Origin: CAZUWH01 sp964624075
Lineage (GTDB): Bacteria; Pseudomonadota; Alphaproteobacteria; Rhodospirillales; Rhodospirillaceae
NCBI GenBank assembly: GCA_964624075.1
Contig: CAZUWH010000010.1
Location: forward strand, 1 to 64,000
Direction of reading: 5' to 3'
Length of the DNA: 64,000 nt
The notes beneath the pieces were generated by a model. It was not told the DNA's origin and searched no databases. It saw nothing but the letters and a program-made list of their open reading frames with translations. How positions within the stretch are numbered: position 1 is the stretch's first letter; each line of letters starts with the position of its first letter. Position numbers and translations under genes: made by a program. Shown piece after piece: positions 44,672 through 52,263 of this stretch.

Positions 44672-45774
44672 TACGCCGCATCCTTCTGCGTCATGAAGAG
44701 CGTCAGGGTCTCGACCGCTGCCCGCATGTCGGTATCGCGACCGATGGACAGACGCAGTGAATGGGCCAAGCCATAACTGTCCATACGGCGGGCGATCAGG
44801 CCATGGCGACGCAAGAAGGTATCCGCTGCGATCGAATCCCGTCCCCTTTCGTCCGGAAAACGGACCAGAACGAAATTGGCGACACTGTCGGTCAGCGCCA
44901 GGCCAAGCGCAGTCAGCTTTTCCGTGAGCCAGAATCGCCATGTCGTATTATGAACACGGACCAATTCGGTGTAGGATCTGTCTTCGATAGCGGCAATGCC
45001 GGTCACTTGTGCCGGGGTGGAGATGTTGAACGGTCCACGGATGCGGTTCAGGGCATCAATCACCGTGGCTGGACCGTAGGCCCACCCCAGTCGCAGAGCC
45101 GACAGGCCATGAATCTTTGAAAAAGTGCGTGTCATCACCGTGCTGGTACCGACCTCAACCAACTCGGTGCCAGCGGCATAGTCCGAACGGTCCACGTATT
45201 CGGCATAGGCGGCATCGATCACTAGCAACACGGACTCCGGCAGGGCACGATGCAGACGGGCCATTTCCGTAGCCGGCACATAGGTCCCGGTCGGGTTGTT
45301 GGGGTTGGCCAGGTAGACGATCCTGGTGCGGGGTGTGACGCTGGCCAGAATAGCATCGATGTCGGTGCGCAGACCGACCTCTGGCGCCACCACGGGCGTT
45401 GCGCCCGTGGCATGGGCGATGATGGGGTAAAGCAGAAAGCCGTACTGGCTGTAAATGATTTCGTCCCCTGGCCCAGCGTAGGCGTGACCCAGCAGGCTCA
45501 GGAGTTCATCCGACCCGCAACCGCAAACAATGCGGGTCGGGTCGAGACCGTAACGGCTGCCGATGGCGTGGCGCAGGGCCACGGCGTGACCATCGGGATA
45601 GCGGTGCAGACTGTCGGCGGCGGCCCGGTAGGCCGCGCTGGCACGCGGGCTTGGCCCCAGCGGATTTTCGTTGGACGACAATTTGACGACCGTCTCAACA
45701 CCAGGAAGAACCGCCTCTCCTCCCACATAGGAGGAAATCTTCAGGATGCCGGGGCGGGGGGTTGGTTCAGGCAT
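44671..45774 (-). CDS. hisC: histidinol-phosphate aminotransferase
   Basis: PLP aminotransferase of about 368 residues acting on imidazole-acetol phosphate and often also on aromatic keto acids. Motifs: K-L-S-S-N-E-N-P-L-G-P-S-P, Y-P-D-G, Y-L-A-N-P-N-N-P-T-G-T and the PLP lysine in T-R-T-F-S-K-I-H-G-L-S-A-L-R-L-G-W. The start M-P-E-P-T-P-R-P-G-I at 45774 fits the family; the upstream in-frame extension does not. Coupled to tyrA by a one-base overlap, so it probably serves both histidine and tyrosine/phenylalanine synthesis. Confidence 0.92.
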   Translation of the reverse strand: MPEPTPRPGILKISSYVGGEAVLPGVETVVKLSSNENPLGPSPRASAAYRAAADSLHRYPDGHAVALRHAIGSRYGLDPTRIVCGCGSDELLSLLGHAYAGPGDEIIYSQYGFLLYPIIAHATGATPVVAPEVGLRTDIDAILASVTPRTRIVYLANPNNPTGTYVPATEMARLHRALPESVLLVIDAAYAEYVDRSDYAAGTELVEVGTSTVMTRTFSKIHGLSALRLGWAYGPATVIDALNRIRGPFNISTPAQVTGIAAIEDRSYTELVRVHNTTWRFWLTEKLTALGLALTDSVANFVLVRFPDERGRDSIAADTFLRRHGLIARRMDSYGLAHSLRLSIGRDTDMRAAVETLTLFMTQKDAA

Positions 45775-46039
45775 GGTGACGTGCCTCGTCGGCTGAATCG
45801 AATCGCGAAGTGGTCGGGAGGTATTCTGATCGGGCCTCTCGGTATGCGCCTTGCTCCCGGATGTCAAGGCCGGCGTGTAGGACACACAGAACCATCGCCC
45901 CCAGAGGCAGCCCCCGGTCGCTTACCGGTCGGAAACCGGCGTTCCCGGCTGCCCGAAGATTCTCTCCCTGCCACAGATATTCCAGGAAACGCAATTGCGT
46001 CGCACTTTGATTGCGAACGGTTGTAACAGCGCACTGCAA
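45767..46039 (-). CDS. small hypothetical protein (90 aa), doubtful
   Basis: An open frame that overlaps the hisC start by 8 bases on the same strand. It includes L-R-F-L-E-Y-L-W-Q-G-E-N-L-R-A-A-G-N-A-G and L-P-L-G-A-M-V-L-C-V-L-H-A-G-L-D-I-R. The overlap would suit an operon gene, but no family is recognised and it may be a remnant. Confidence 0.28.
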   Translation of the reverse strand: MQCAVTTVRNQSATQLRFLEYLWQGENLRAAGNAGFRPVSDRGLPLGAMVLCVLHAGLDIREQGAYREARSEYLPTTSRFDSADEARHHA

Positions 46040-46048
46040 GCAGAAGAT

Positions 46049-46175
46049 CTCAGTATGGAATTTATTCCAAGTCGCCTTAGCAGGCTCCTCCCTCCCCCCC
46101 CCTAAACCCTTCCAAGGGGGAGGGGGGTGCCGGGAGGCCCCTTCTGCAAATCAGTGTCGTTCCCATAATGAGAAT
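46049..46175. repeat. CT-rich hairpin repeat, full copy
   Basis: Left end CTCAGTATGGAATTTATTCC and AAGTCGC, then CAGGCTCC, a hairpin CCCTTCCAAGGGGGAGGGG within C- and G-runs, and the right end TTCTGCAAATCAGTGTC with CCCATAATGAGAATCACTG. Matches 31892-32005 (left end, right end) and 18717-18812 (tail). Confidence 0.7.
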
Positions 46176-46246
46176 CACTGCTCGACTCTTCACTTTATTG
46201 TCCGTCTTTCTTTCTGCCGGAGTCGACCCTTCCGTCAGGGTATTGG

Positions 46247-46344
46247 ATGGACATCTCTCATGACCGTCATACCCGCGCAAACGGGCATCCATGACATGCG
46301 GCTGAACATGAATTACTTCCCTCGCCTGCGCGAGGACAAGCTTG
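46247..46344. repeat. composite double-hairpin (REP-like) repeat, copy 4, abutting nifW
   Basis: Flank ATGGACATCTCTCATGACCG, the hairpin ACCCGCGCAAACGGGCAT, ATCCATGACATG and CCTCGCCTGCGCGAGG, the same order as the copy at 26749. Its right end coincides with the point where nifW similarity stops. Confidence 0.65.
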
Positions 46345-46477
46345 CGTGGGCCTTCGCCGCGCCGAAACGCTTGAGAATGTGTAGGCGATAAACGTCGACC
46401 ACACGCTGGTCGAACAGAATCGCAAAGAAGGTTAGGAATTCCTCGGCTGTGGACAGACGGATCATCAGGTCGTGCAT
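46345..46477 (-). pseudogene. nifW: NifW (nitrogenase-stabilising protein), 3'-truncated
   Basis: The ATG at 46477 is preceded by a good GGAGG ribosome binding site. The frame gives M-I-R-L-S-T-A-E-E-F-L-T-F-F, then V-V-D-V-Y-R-L-H-I-L-K-R-F-G, which is the N-terminal half of NifW (L-S-x-A-E-x-F and R-L-H-I-L-K-R-F). The normal 100-120 residues are cut to about 44 before repeat DNA begins at about 46344. It lies immediately downstream of nifV, its usual neighbour. Confidence 0.7.
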
Positions 46478-46479
46478 GC

Positions 46480-47440
46480 AATCGTCCTCCGGTTGGAAAT
46501 TGATGGGTCATCCAAGCGTAAAAGCGGCGCAGATCATCGGATGTCGGCGGGCACTTGGCCATGATCGCGAAGCGGCGGACACGTGCCAGAATGGCTTGTC
46601 CTTATGCCGGCGCTACCGTGAGACCGAGATCCATGCAGACTTTCAGCACCGCGGTGAGTCCAGAATGCTTACCCCGCACCAGGTGGTGATGGCGGCCTAA
46701 TTTGGTCGGATCGAGGAACCGATAGTTGCACTTGTCCTTGAGCAGGTCATGCACGCAGATACCGCTTTCGTGCGTGAACACGGCAGCGCCTACGACGCTC
46801 TTCGCCGCCGGCACGGGACGTCCAGAGGCGCACGCAACCAGCTCGGAGACCAACGACAGATGCCAGAAGTCAATCCCTGTTGAATACACGTATAGAGTGC
46901 TAATAGCGACCACGACTTCTTCAAGAGGAGCATTGCCGGCCCGTTCGCCCAGACCGTTGACGGTCGTGCTGACGTAACTGGCCCCGCCCCGCACAGCGGC
47001 GGGTACGTTCACCGTTGCCAGTCCCAGATCATCGTGGGCATGGATCTCCAGTTCCATTCCGGTTACGGCGCGCAGGGTGTGGAACGTCGCCTGTGTCGCA
47101 GATGGATCCATGAGCCCAAGGGTATCGGCGAAACGGAACTACCTGGCGCCATTCTGTGCCATGACGTCAACCGCGCGCAAAAGAAAATCAGGATCGGCGC
47201 GGAAAGAGTCCTCGCCACCGACTGCAACCTCCAGACCCGCTGGCCCGGGCCAGCCTGGACCACGGCGCGAATCCCCTCCTGTTCCTCCGCTCCCATGGCC
47301 GGAATACCCACTTCCAGTTCCGGGACGCCTGCGGCGTCGAGCGCACGGGCGATTGCCACTTTTTCGGTGACGGTGTGAAGGCGACCCTAGCCGTCTGCTC
47401 GCTATCGCGCAATGTGGTGTCGTCGATGATGACTATATGG
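46480..47440 (-). pseudogene. nifV: homocitrate synthase NifV, frameshifted
   Basis: NifV makes homocitrate, the organic ligand of FeMo-co. Pieces in three frames are in order: D-D-T-T-L-R-D-S-E-Q-T-A near 47400-47435 (family has D-G-E-Q), A-L-D-A-A-G-V-P-E-L-E-V-G-I-P-A-M-G, then from 47111 an open frame with E-I-H-A-H-D-D-L-G-L-A, G-L-G-E-R-A-G-N-A-P-L-E-E and H-E-S-G-I, G-K-H-S-G, and a last piece V-R-R-F-A-I-M-A-K-C-P-P-T-S-D-D-L-R-R-F-Y-A. At least three indels. Its 5' end overlaps the 3' end of nifQ. Confidence 0.82.
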
Positions 47441-48046
47441 CACCTCGCGGCCTGTTGCGGGGCCGAACAACCCGGACAGAACGATCAAGGGCAATTCATC
47501 ACCGAAACAGAGGGAAAAGTCGTCACACGCCTCGCAAACGGGGGATTTGCACACTAGCACATCCTCCTGAAGACAAAGCTGCCGGTAGAAGAATTTCTTC
47601 CACTTCATGCTGCCGGCATTCTTCGTTGCAAGAGGGTGGAAGTGACGTTCGAGGAGAGCAGAAACGTCGGACCGGTTCGACAGGCCCATGTCCTGCCACA
47701 AGTGGTTCATGCCCAGACTGCGACGGGCAATGACATGGCTGAGCCATTCCTCCTGGACTGTGCCCATGCTGCGGTGGTCTAGCAAAAAGCGACGCAGATC
47801 AGGTTCTTCCAGGGCATCGACACCAGGACTGGCATTAGGGGGCAGGTCATCGAGCAAGGCCACGGCATGGGAGAAATGGCAGGCTAGCATCTCTTCCAGG
47901 GTGGAACGGGCAAGCCCCAGCCCCTCGGTAAGAGGACGCGGCTCCGCAGCTGCCACGGCCAGGGTGCAGGCAAACACATACCCATCAAACGGATCACCGA
48001 CCGCTCTTGCCATCAGCCACCGGTAGATCATAGAACGCTCCGGCAT
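47402..48046 (-). CDS. nifQ: nitrogen fixation protein NifQ
   Basis: NifQ is an Fe-Mo-S protein that delivers molybdenum for FeMo-co synthesis. The frame is open for 214 residues. It shows M-N-H-L-W-Q-D-M-G-L and R-F/H-F-x-P-L-A-x-x-N-x-x-x-M-K-W-K-K-F-F-Y-R-Q-L-C, and the metal-binding C-K-S-P-V-C-E-A-C-D-D-F-S-L-C-F-G (C-x4-C-x2-C-x5-C), all intact. It is one of very few nif genes here without a frameshift. Possible relics: the tail after C-F-G-D runs slightly into nifV. It cannot support nitrogen fixation alone since nifD, K, E and N are broken. Confidence 0.85.
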   Translation of the reverse strand: MPERSMIYRWLMARAVGDPFDGYVFACTLAVAAAEPRPLTEGLGLARSTLEEMLACHFSHAVALLDDLPPNASPGVDALEEPDLRRFLLDHRSMGTVQEEWLSHVIARRSLGMNHLWQDMGLSNRSDVSALLERHFHPLATKNAGSMKWKKFFYRQLCLQEDVLVCKSPVCEACDDFSLCFGDELPLIVLSGLFGPATGREVPYSHHRRHHIAR

Positions 48047-48075
48047 GATGACCCTCCTTCATCGTTCTCCCACCG

Positions 48076-48290
48076 TCAGGCGGACATGGCCACGAAGCCG
48101 TGGGTCTGGCAACTCTTGCCGCAGATGCAGGCACCGGCATGGGTTATGACCATCACTCTACGTGTAGAGGGTCGTATCATCTTCCTCATCCTCTTAAACG
48201 TGTATAAGTTCGCCTTCGTCATCGACACCCATCAGAGTTATGACGCTGCGACCGCGAAACAGCGACTGCAACCAATGCATTTATCTCCAT
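48076..48290 (-). pseudogene. fdxB: nif-specific ferredoxin III (FdxB), degraded
   Basis: Two fragments match the family order. The first is V-I-T-L-M-G-V-D-D-E-G-E-L-I-H-V, then a stop, then E-D-E-E-D-D-T; the second, in another frame, is V-M-V-I-T-H-A-G-A-C-I-C-G-K-S-C-Q-T-H-G-F ending in a TGA (48076-48078). FdxB normally has C-I-G-C-G-A-C-A-K-V-C-P-K-x-C-Q-T-H, so part of the second 4Fe-4S motif has been deleted. The N-terminal cluster is gone. Position between the DUF683 gene and nifQ is typical. 48291-48436 shows no further gene. Confidence 0.65.
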
Positions 48291-48436
48291 CAATGTCTAG
48301 AAGACATTATAGCTCAAATTTAGTTCTATTACGCGTAATATGTAATATTACGTTCATTTATAAATGTAATGTTCCTCTAGATAATTCTTTGTAAGTGTGT
48401 CTAATGCTGTCAGATCTCTAAAAAGAAATTAGTTTC

Positions 48437-48568
48437 CTAGACAACATCCATGATCAGCTCACAGCAGACCTGGATGTTATCTGATAGGTTGTACAGATCC
48501 ATTTTCAGCTTGGTAGCGCGGGCGTTGAGTTTCTTTAGCTGTTCCTTCAGATCTTCTGTTCCGGTCAT
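48437..48568 (-). CDS. DUF683 (CCE_0567-like) nif-associated protein, short
   Basis: A 43-codon frame (M-T-G-T-E-D-L-K-E-Q-L-K-K-L-N-A-R-A-T-K-L-K-M-D-L-Y-N-L). This is the helical start of DUF683/CCE_0567 proteins, which sit after nifX and the nifX-associated gene in diazotrophs. Family members have about 60-75 residues, so the TAG at 48437-48439 truncates it. The start lies three bases after the stop of the nifX-associated gene, so translation is probably coupled. Confidence 0.7.
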   Translation of the reverse strand: MTGTEDLKEQLKKLNARATKLKMDLYNLSDNIQVCCELIMDVV

Positions 48569-48571
48569 GAC

Positions 48572-49036
48572 TTAAGCCTGTACAACATCAGGAAAACGGG
48601 CTATCAGAGTGACGCTTTCAGCAACCAGTTTGGCACCCTGCTCAGCCAGTTTGCCCAAGGTTTCGAAACAGAACCGATGGACATCGCACACGTTATGGTT
48701 GATTACTGCCAGCCGTCCGGCGGTGAGGGCCATACGTCCGAAGCCTTTGGCATTGATGCTCGTGATCGGAGTGGCGGTGATGCCAGTTTCCTTCTTGATC
48801 GCAAGTCCCACCGCCTGGTAGAATAGTTCCACCCGCCGAAGCACGGCGGGGTCGGGATTGCCGATGATCGGCAGGGTGCAGCGCTGCTCCCTGGTGACGG
48901 TGGAATCTCGCAACAAGGCAGCATCACTCTTGCTCTCCAAAACCCCATATGTATCTTGATCTTGCGCCTGTATTTGCAGGATTAGTGCCCGCACGAAGGG
49001 ATGGGCGGGGGCTTCCATTTCAGGGTCTGTGGTCAT
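48572..49036 (-). CDS. NifX-associated nitrogen fixation protein (DUF269)
   Basis: A 154-residue intact frame with the family signature: F-V-R-A-L-I-L-Q-I-Q-A-Q-D, D-T-Y-G-V-L-E-S-K-S-D, I-I-G-N-P-D-P-A-V-L-R-R-V-E-L-F-Y-Q-A-V-G-L-A-I-K-K-E-T-G and G-F-G-R-M-A-L-T-A-G-R-L-A-V-I-N. The exact role is unknown; it is found next to nifX in most diazotrophs. Its ATG overlaps the TGA of nifX. It appears full length although both neighbours are damaged. Confidence 0.85.
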   Translation of the reverse strand: MTTDPEMEAPAHPFVRALILQIQAQDQDTYGVLESKSDAALLRDSTVTREQRCTLPIIGNPDPAVLRRVELFYQAVGLAIKKETGITATPITSINAKGFGRMALTAGRLAVINHNVCDVHRFCFETLGKLAEQGAKLVAESVTLIARFPDVVQA

Positions 49037-49465
49037 CGGCTTTCCTCCTCGTCCAGAAAACCCGTGCGTTCAGCCGAAAGTAGGCGACGCAGCCAAGGGC
49101 GGTGGCGTGCCGTTCAGCGTGCTCCGGGCACGTTCCAGTACTTCCTCGATCGGCTGGGACTGCGGCAGTTTGATAGGATGAATGTGCGCAGCGACCACCC
49201 CGCGCCGCTGCTGGACCACCAATGGCTAGCACGAACAGCAACGCCATGCCCGCCAGTGCCTCTGCATCCGCACGCCGATCCGATCGTCCTCCTCATACCC
49301 CCTCCCATCGGCATGGTGCCCATCCCCCTGGCTTTCCTCATCGAAGGTGATAACCTCAACTAGCCGGTGGCCATCGCGGGACACATCATAGATGGCGAAG
49401 CGGTGAGCACTGCCGAAATGAGCGTTGAGGGATTTCATGTCCTGGGTGGCAATGGCAACCTTCAT
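49033..49465 (-). pseudogene. nifX: NifX, frameshifted
   Basis: NifX carries FeMo-co precursors between NifB and NifEN. The start at 49465 gives M-K-V-A-I-A-T-Q-D-M-K-S-L-N-A-H-F-G-S-A-H-R-F-A-I-Y-D-V-S, the family N-terminus, then the frame is lost near 49310. Later pieces in other frames give M-A-L-L-F-V-L-A-I-G-G-P-A-A-A-R, H-P-I-K-L-P-Q-S-Q-P-I-E-E-V-L and N-G-T-P-P-P-W-L-R-R-L-L. At least two indels. The TGA end overlaps the next ATG, the original arrangement. Confidence 0.82.
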
Positions 49466-49496
49466 GGCTCTTCCCCCTCCATGGGGCGGCGTAGCC

Positions 49497-50913
49497 TCAA
49501 TGAGCCGCAGACGTCAGCACGGCTGCATGGCACGTCGGATGATCAATGGGGTGCACGGCGTTTGCGTGCGCGATCAGCAGATTGGCGATATCTAAAATCA
49601 ATTTGTAGGTGCACATGCAGCCGATTCTGACCTGATAGGCTGCGTCAAGCCGGTCGAAGACAGGAAAACCCGCTCGGTACAGGGGAATACAAAACCGCGC
49701 AGCAGCCTGCCGTCCGTGGGTATGGGTGATGATTAGGTCGCAGGCCTCTGCTCGTTCCTCCGGATCGGCCAGATCGCCGACCACCACCATCGACGGGAAG
49801 CATACCCAGACCGGGCGTTGCCACGGTGGTCACGGCTGTGGCGATCACGGTTCCCATCTCGGTCAGCCACGTGGACAGGGCCAGCAGATGATCCGGTTCG
49901 GCCGCGATGGCCAACCGCCGGCCGCCAAAGGAGGCGTGGCCGTCCAGCATGGCATCGACCAGCCCCCCCACCCCACCGCGCGGGTCCGGCGCAGCCGTTC
50001 CGGCATCGGGCAGCGGCTGAGGGACATGAGCGTTGCCACCAGGTCGTCACGTGCCTTGATGCCGGTCAGATGCTCGAACAACCGGTAAGGGCACCCCTGT
50101 CTTGCGCTGCAGGGCTTCTGCCGCTTCGGGCATGTGCTCTCCGACCGTGATGGTCAAGGCAGAGCGGCCCATGCAGCGGATGTCATCGAGAGTTGTACCG
50201 CCCAGCGTCGTCCCGCGCCAACTGTCCGGCACATGACCATCGAGGGAGGACGACAGATCTGGTAGGATGATTGATTGTATGCCAAAGATCTCGACAGCGT
50301 CGCGCAATTCCTCGACGTCGCCGATGGTGAAGTGGCTGGGGCTGAGGATGTTGACCTGCCCGGGAATGACGGGCAACATTGGGAGGGTCGGCCAATTCCT
50401 CGATCATCGCCGTGACCGCCTTACCCCATCCTTCCTGCAGGCTGCCGGCAAAGTCTGGGGTTGTGAGGCCAGCACCAGAGCCGTATCAGCCAGATCAGCC
50501 AGTTCTGGGCGCCGGGCGCGGATGATTTTCAGGTCGCTGGGGAAGTCCTCTCCTCGCGTCCCGGTCAGGCCGGTGGTACAAATGCCGGTCACTTTGGGAT
50601 GGGCGTGTACCATGACGGCAAGCAGGGCCTGTTCAGGATTATCGAGACCACCGAGGATGGTGGTGATTCCGTTCGTGGCGGTGGTCTGGAGCGGAATGGA
50701 TTCGCGGAAATGACGGACCATCAAAACCAGAGCGAAAGCCGTGCAACCTTGGCTCCCGTGCAGGAGCGGCAGGCAGCCGTCCAGCTCCATGAAAGCCAGC
50801 GCCCCGCCCAGGGGGCGCTGTGCTTCAGAGGGTTGGTGACACAGATGGGTGTTGTGTGGGTGGGGAGGAGACGGCACGGGCCATGTTGGGCCTCCCATGG
50901 CGCCGGGCGCCAT
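49497..50913 (-). pseudogene. nifN: NifN, frameshifted
   Basis: NifN forms with NifE the scaffold on which FeMo-co is finished. Open pieces follow the family in order: A-L-A-F-M-E-L-D-G-C-L-P-L-L-H-G-S-Q-G-C-T-A-F (P-cluster-like ligands), N-G-I-T-T-I-L-G-G-L-D-N, P-G-Q-V-N-I-L-S-P-S-H-F-T-I-G-D-V-E-E-L, W-L-T-E-M-G-T-V-I-A-T-A-V-T-T and G-F-P-V-F-D-R-L-D-A-A-Y-Q-V-R-I-G. Four or more frame changes lie between them. Most of the length is present, so loss is by small indels, unlike nifE. Confidence 0.85.
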
Positions 50914-50922
50914 GGGAGGCCC
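50888..50922. repeat. 17-bp-arm perfect inverted repeat at the nifE/nifN junction
   Basis: Arms 50888-50904 and 50906-50922 are exact reverse complements around a single G. The palindrome replaces the expected NifE C-terminal codons, giving S-H-G-A-R-R-H-G-R-P, which is not family sequence. Such near-spacerless palindromes can arise by template switching during replication. Confidence 0.75.
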
Positions 50923-51131
50923 ATACCGGGCTGTTCAGGGTGCGATTGATCGCGCTGACCAGTTCAACCATGCCCTCATAGCCGGCCGGCATAGGCATGC
51001 GGGCGCTCCTGGTTGATATCGAGCCACGGGACGCGGGCCTTCAGGGCGATGAACTTGGTCCGGCCTCCTGACAGCATGATGTCGGCCCCACCGGCCTTCA
51101 GCATGCGGTACGTTTCTTTTGGAGGGAGAAG

Positions 51132-51148
51132 CCCCCCCCCCCCCCCCC
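51132..51148. repeat. 17-C homopolymer inside nifE
   Basis: An uninterrupted run of C on the plus strand, coding poly-Gly in the minus frame where NifE has no such stretch. It may be a true expansion in a gene no longer under selection or an assembly artefact like the one at 16689-16711. Confidence 0.7.
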
Positions 51149-51554
51149 GCGCGTCGAATATGTTGGCGTCCTCGCCCATCAGGGCACGGATGCGTGCCTT
51201 GTCACCGTCGGTGGATTTTACCGCACCGATGTGCCGATGACGGTCATGCCAAGTTCCTGCAGCGCCACCACTACCGACTAGCTTTTGACACCGCCGGTAT
51301 AGAGCAGGACCCGCTTGCCAGCTAGGCGTGCCCGGTAAGGCGCAAGGCGATGCCAGGCGCGTGCTTCCTCCATGGCGATCAGGGCTTCGGTGCGGGCGGG
51401 GGCAGATCAGCCGGACCAGAGCGCCTGGCTGCATAGCTGTTCCAGCTATTGCCGGCGCAGGCGATCGGTCCATGCACCAAGTAGGCGGCATCGGTGATCG
51501 GCTGGAGGGTGATCACCGCGCCATCGAAAGCACAGTCGCCAGCCGCCGCGCCGG

Positions 51555-52263
51555 AGGTAAGCATTCCACAGCGACGAGATCGAGGCCCTGTTCCCCCCTA
51601 ACAAGGGCATCACGGTCCAGTCGGAATGCCCGATCGACCTGACTAGTGACGACATCGAAGCCGTTGCCCGCGCCAAGAACAAGGAAACCGGCAAGCCGGT
51701 CATCCCGGTCCGCTGCGAGGGCTTCCGCGGCGTGTCGCAATCTCTCGGCCATCACATTGCCAGTGATACCATCCGTGACTGGGTGTTTGAGAAAAGGCCG
51801 GTCACCTTCACGCCGACCGATTACGACATCAACATCATCGGCGACTACAACATCGGGGGTGACGCCTGGGCTTCGCGCATCCTGCTCGAAGAGATGGGCC
51901 TGCGGGTGGTCGCGAGCTGGTCTGGGGATGCAACCCTTGCCGAGCTGGAGCGGGCGCCGAAAGCCAAACTCAACCTGATCCACTGCTATTGGTCGATGAA
52001 TTACATCTGCCAGCATATGGAAGAGAAGTATGGCATTCCCTAGCTCGAATACAATTTCTTCGGTCCCAGCCAGATCGAACGGGTCCCTGCGGGCCATCGC
52101 GGTGGTCACGGCCTATGAAGACCTAGGCATGGTGGTGGTTGGAACCGGCTATGAGTTCGGCCACAACGACGACTATCAGCGCACCACGCATTACGTCAAG
52201 GAAGGCACGCTCATCTTGGTGACGTGACCGCCTACGAGCTGGAAAAGTTCATCGAAGGCATCC
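51555..52263 (+). pseudogene. nifD: nitrogenase MoFe protein alpha chain NifD, truncated at both ends, internally deleted
   Basis: The fragment starts inside the gene with H-S-D-E-I-E-A-L-F-P-P-N-K-G-I-T-V-Q-S-E-C-P-I, about residue 130 of the family. It continues V-R-C-E-G-F-R-G-V-S-Q-S-L-G-H-H-I-A and D-Y-N-I-G-G-D-A-W-A-S-R-I-L-L-E-E-M-G, meets a TAG after K-Y-G-I-P (52041-52043), then F-G-P-S-Q-I. About 45 codons are missing before Y-E-D-L-G-M-V-V-V-G-T-G-Y-E-F-G-H-N-D-D-Y. A further shift leads to Y-E-L-E-K-F-I-E-G-I-R, where nifK begins directly; the C-terminal part with the FeMo-co His is absent. It cannot be functional. Confidence 0.88.

Larger units (their letters stand above)
50870..51564 (-). 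pseudogene. nifE: NifE, 5'-truncated with large internal deletion
   Basis: N-terminal part from 51564: G-A-A-A-G-D-C-A-F-D-G-A, then V-H-G-P-I-A-C-A-G-N-S-W (cluster ligand Cys kept). After R-R-S-G the sequence jumps to A-M-E-E-A-R-A-W-H-R-L-A-P-Y-R-A-R-L-A-G-K-R-V-L-L-Y-T-G-G-V-K-S, which lies about 200 residues later in the family, so some 200 codons are missing. A TAG, frameshifts and a 17-C tract (51132-51148) follow, then A-D-I-M-L-S-G-G-R-T-K-F-I-A-L-K and the C-terminus. The first 40 or so codons are also lost at the junction with nifD. Confidence 0.85.

Noticed and set aside
48086..48394. Plus-strand ORF of 102 codons between nifQ and the DUF683 gene
   Set aside because: Antisense to the fdxB remnant; the minus strand gives clear FdxB motifs.
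51646..51978. Independent plus-strand gene at the nif junction
   Set aside because: It is an out-of-frame translation of the nifD fragment.
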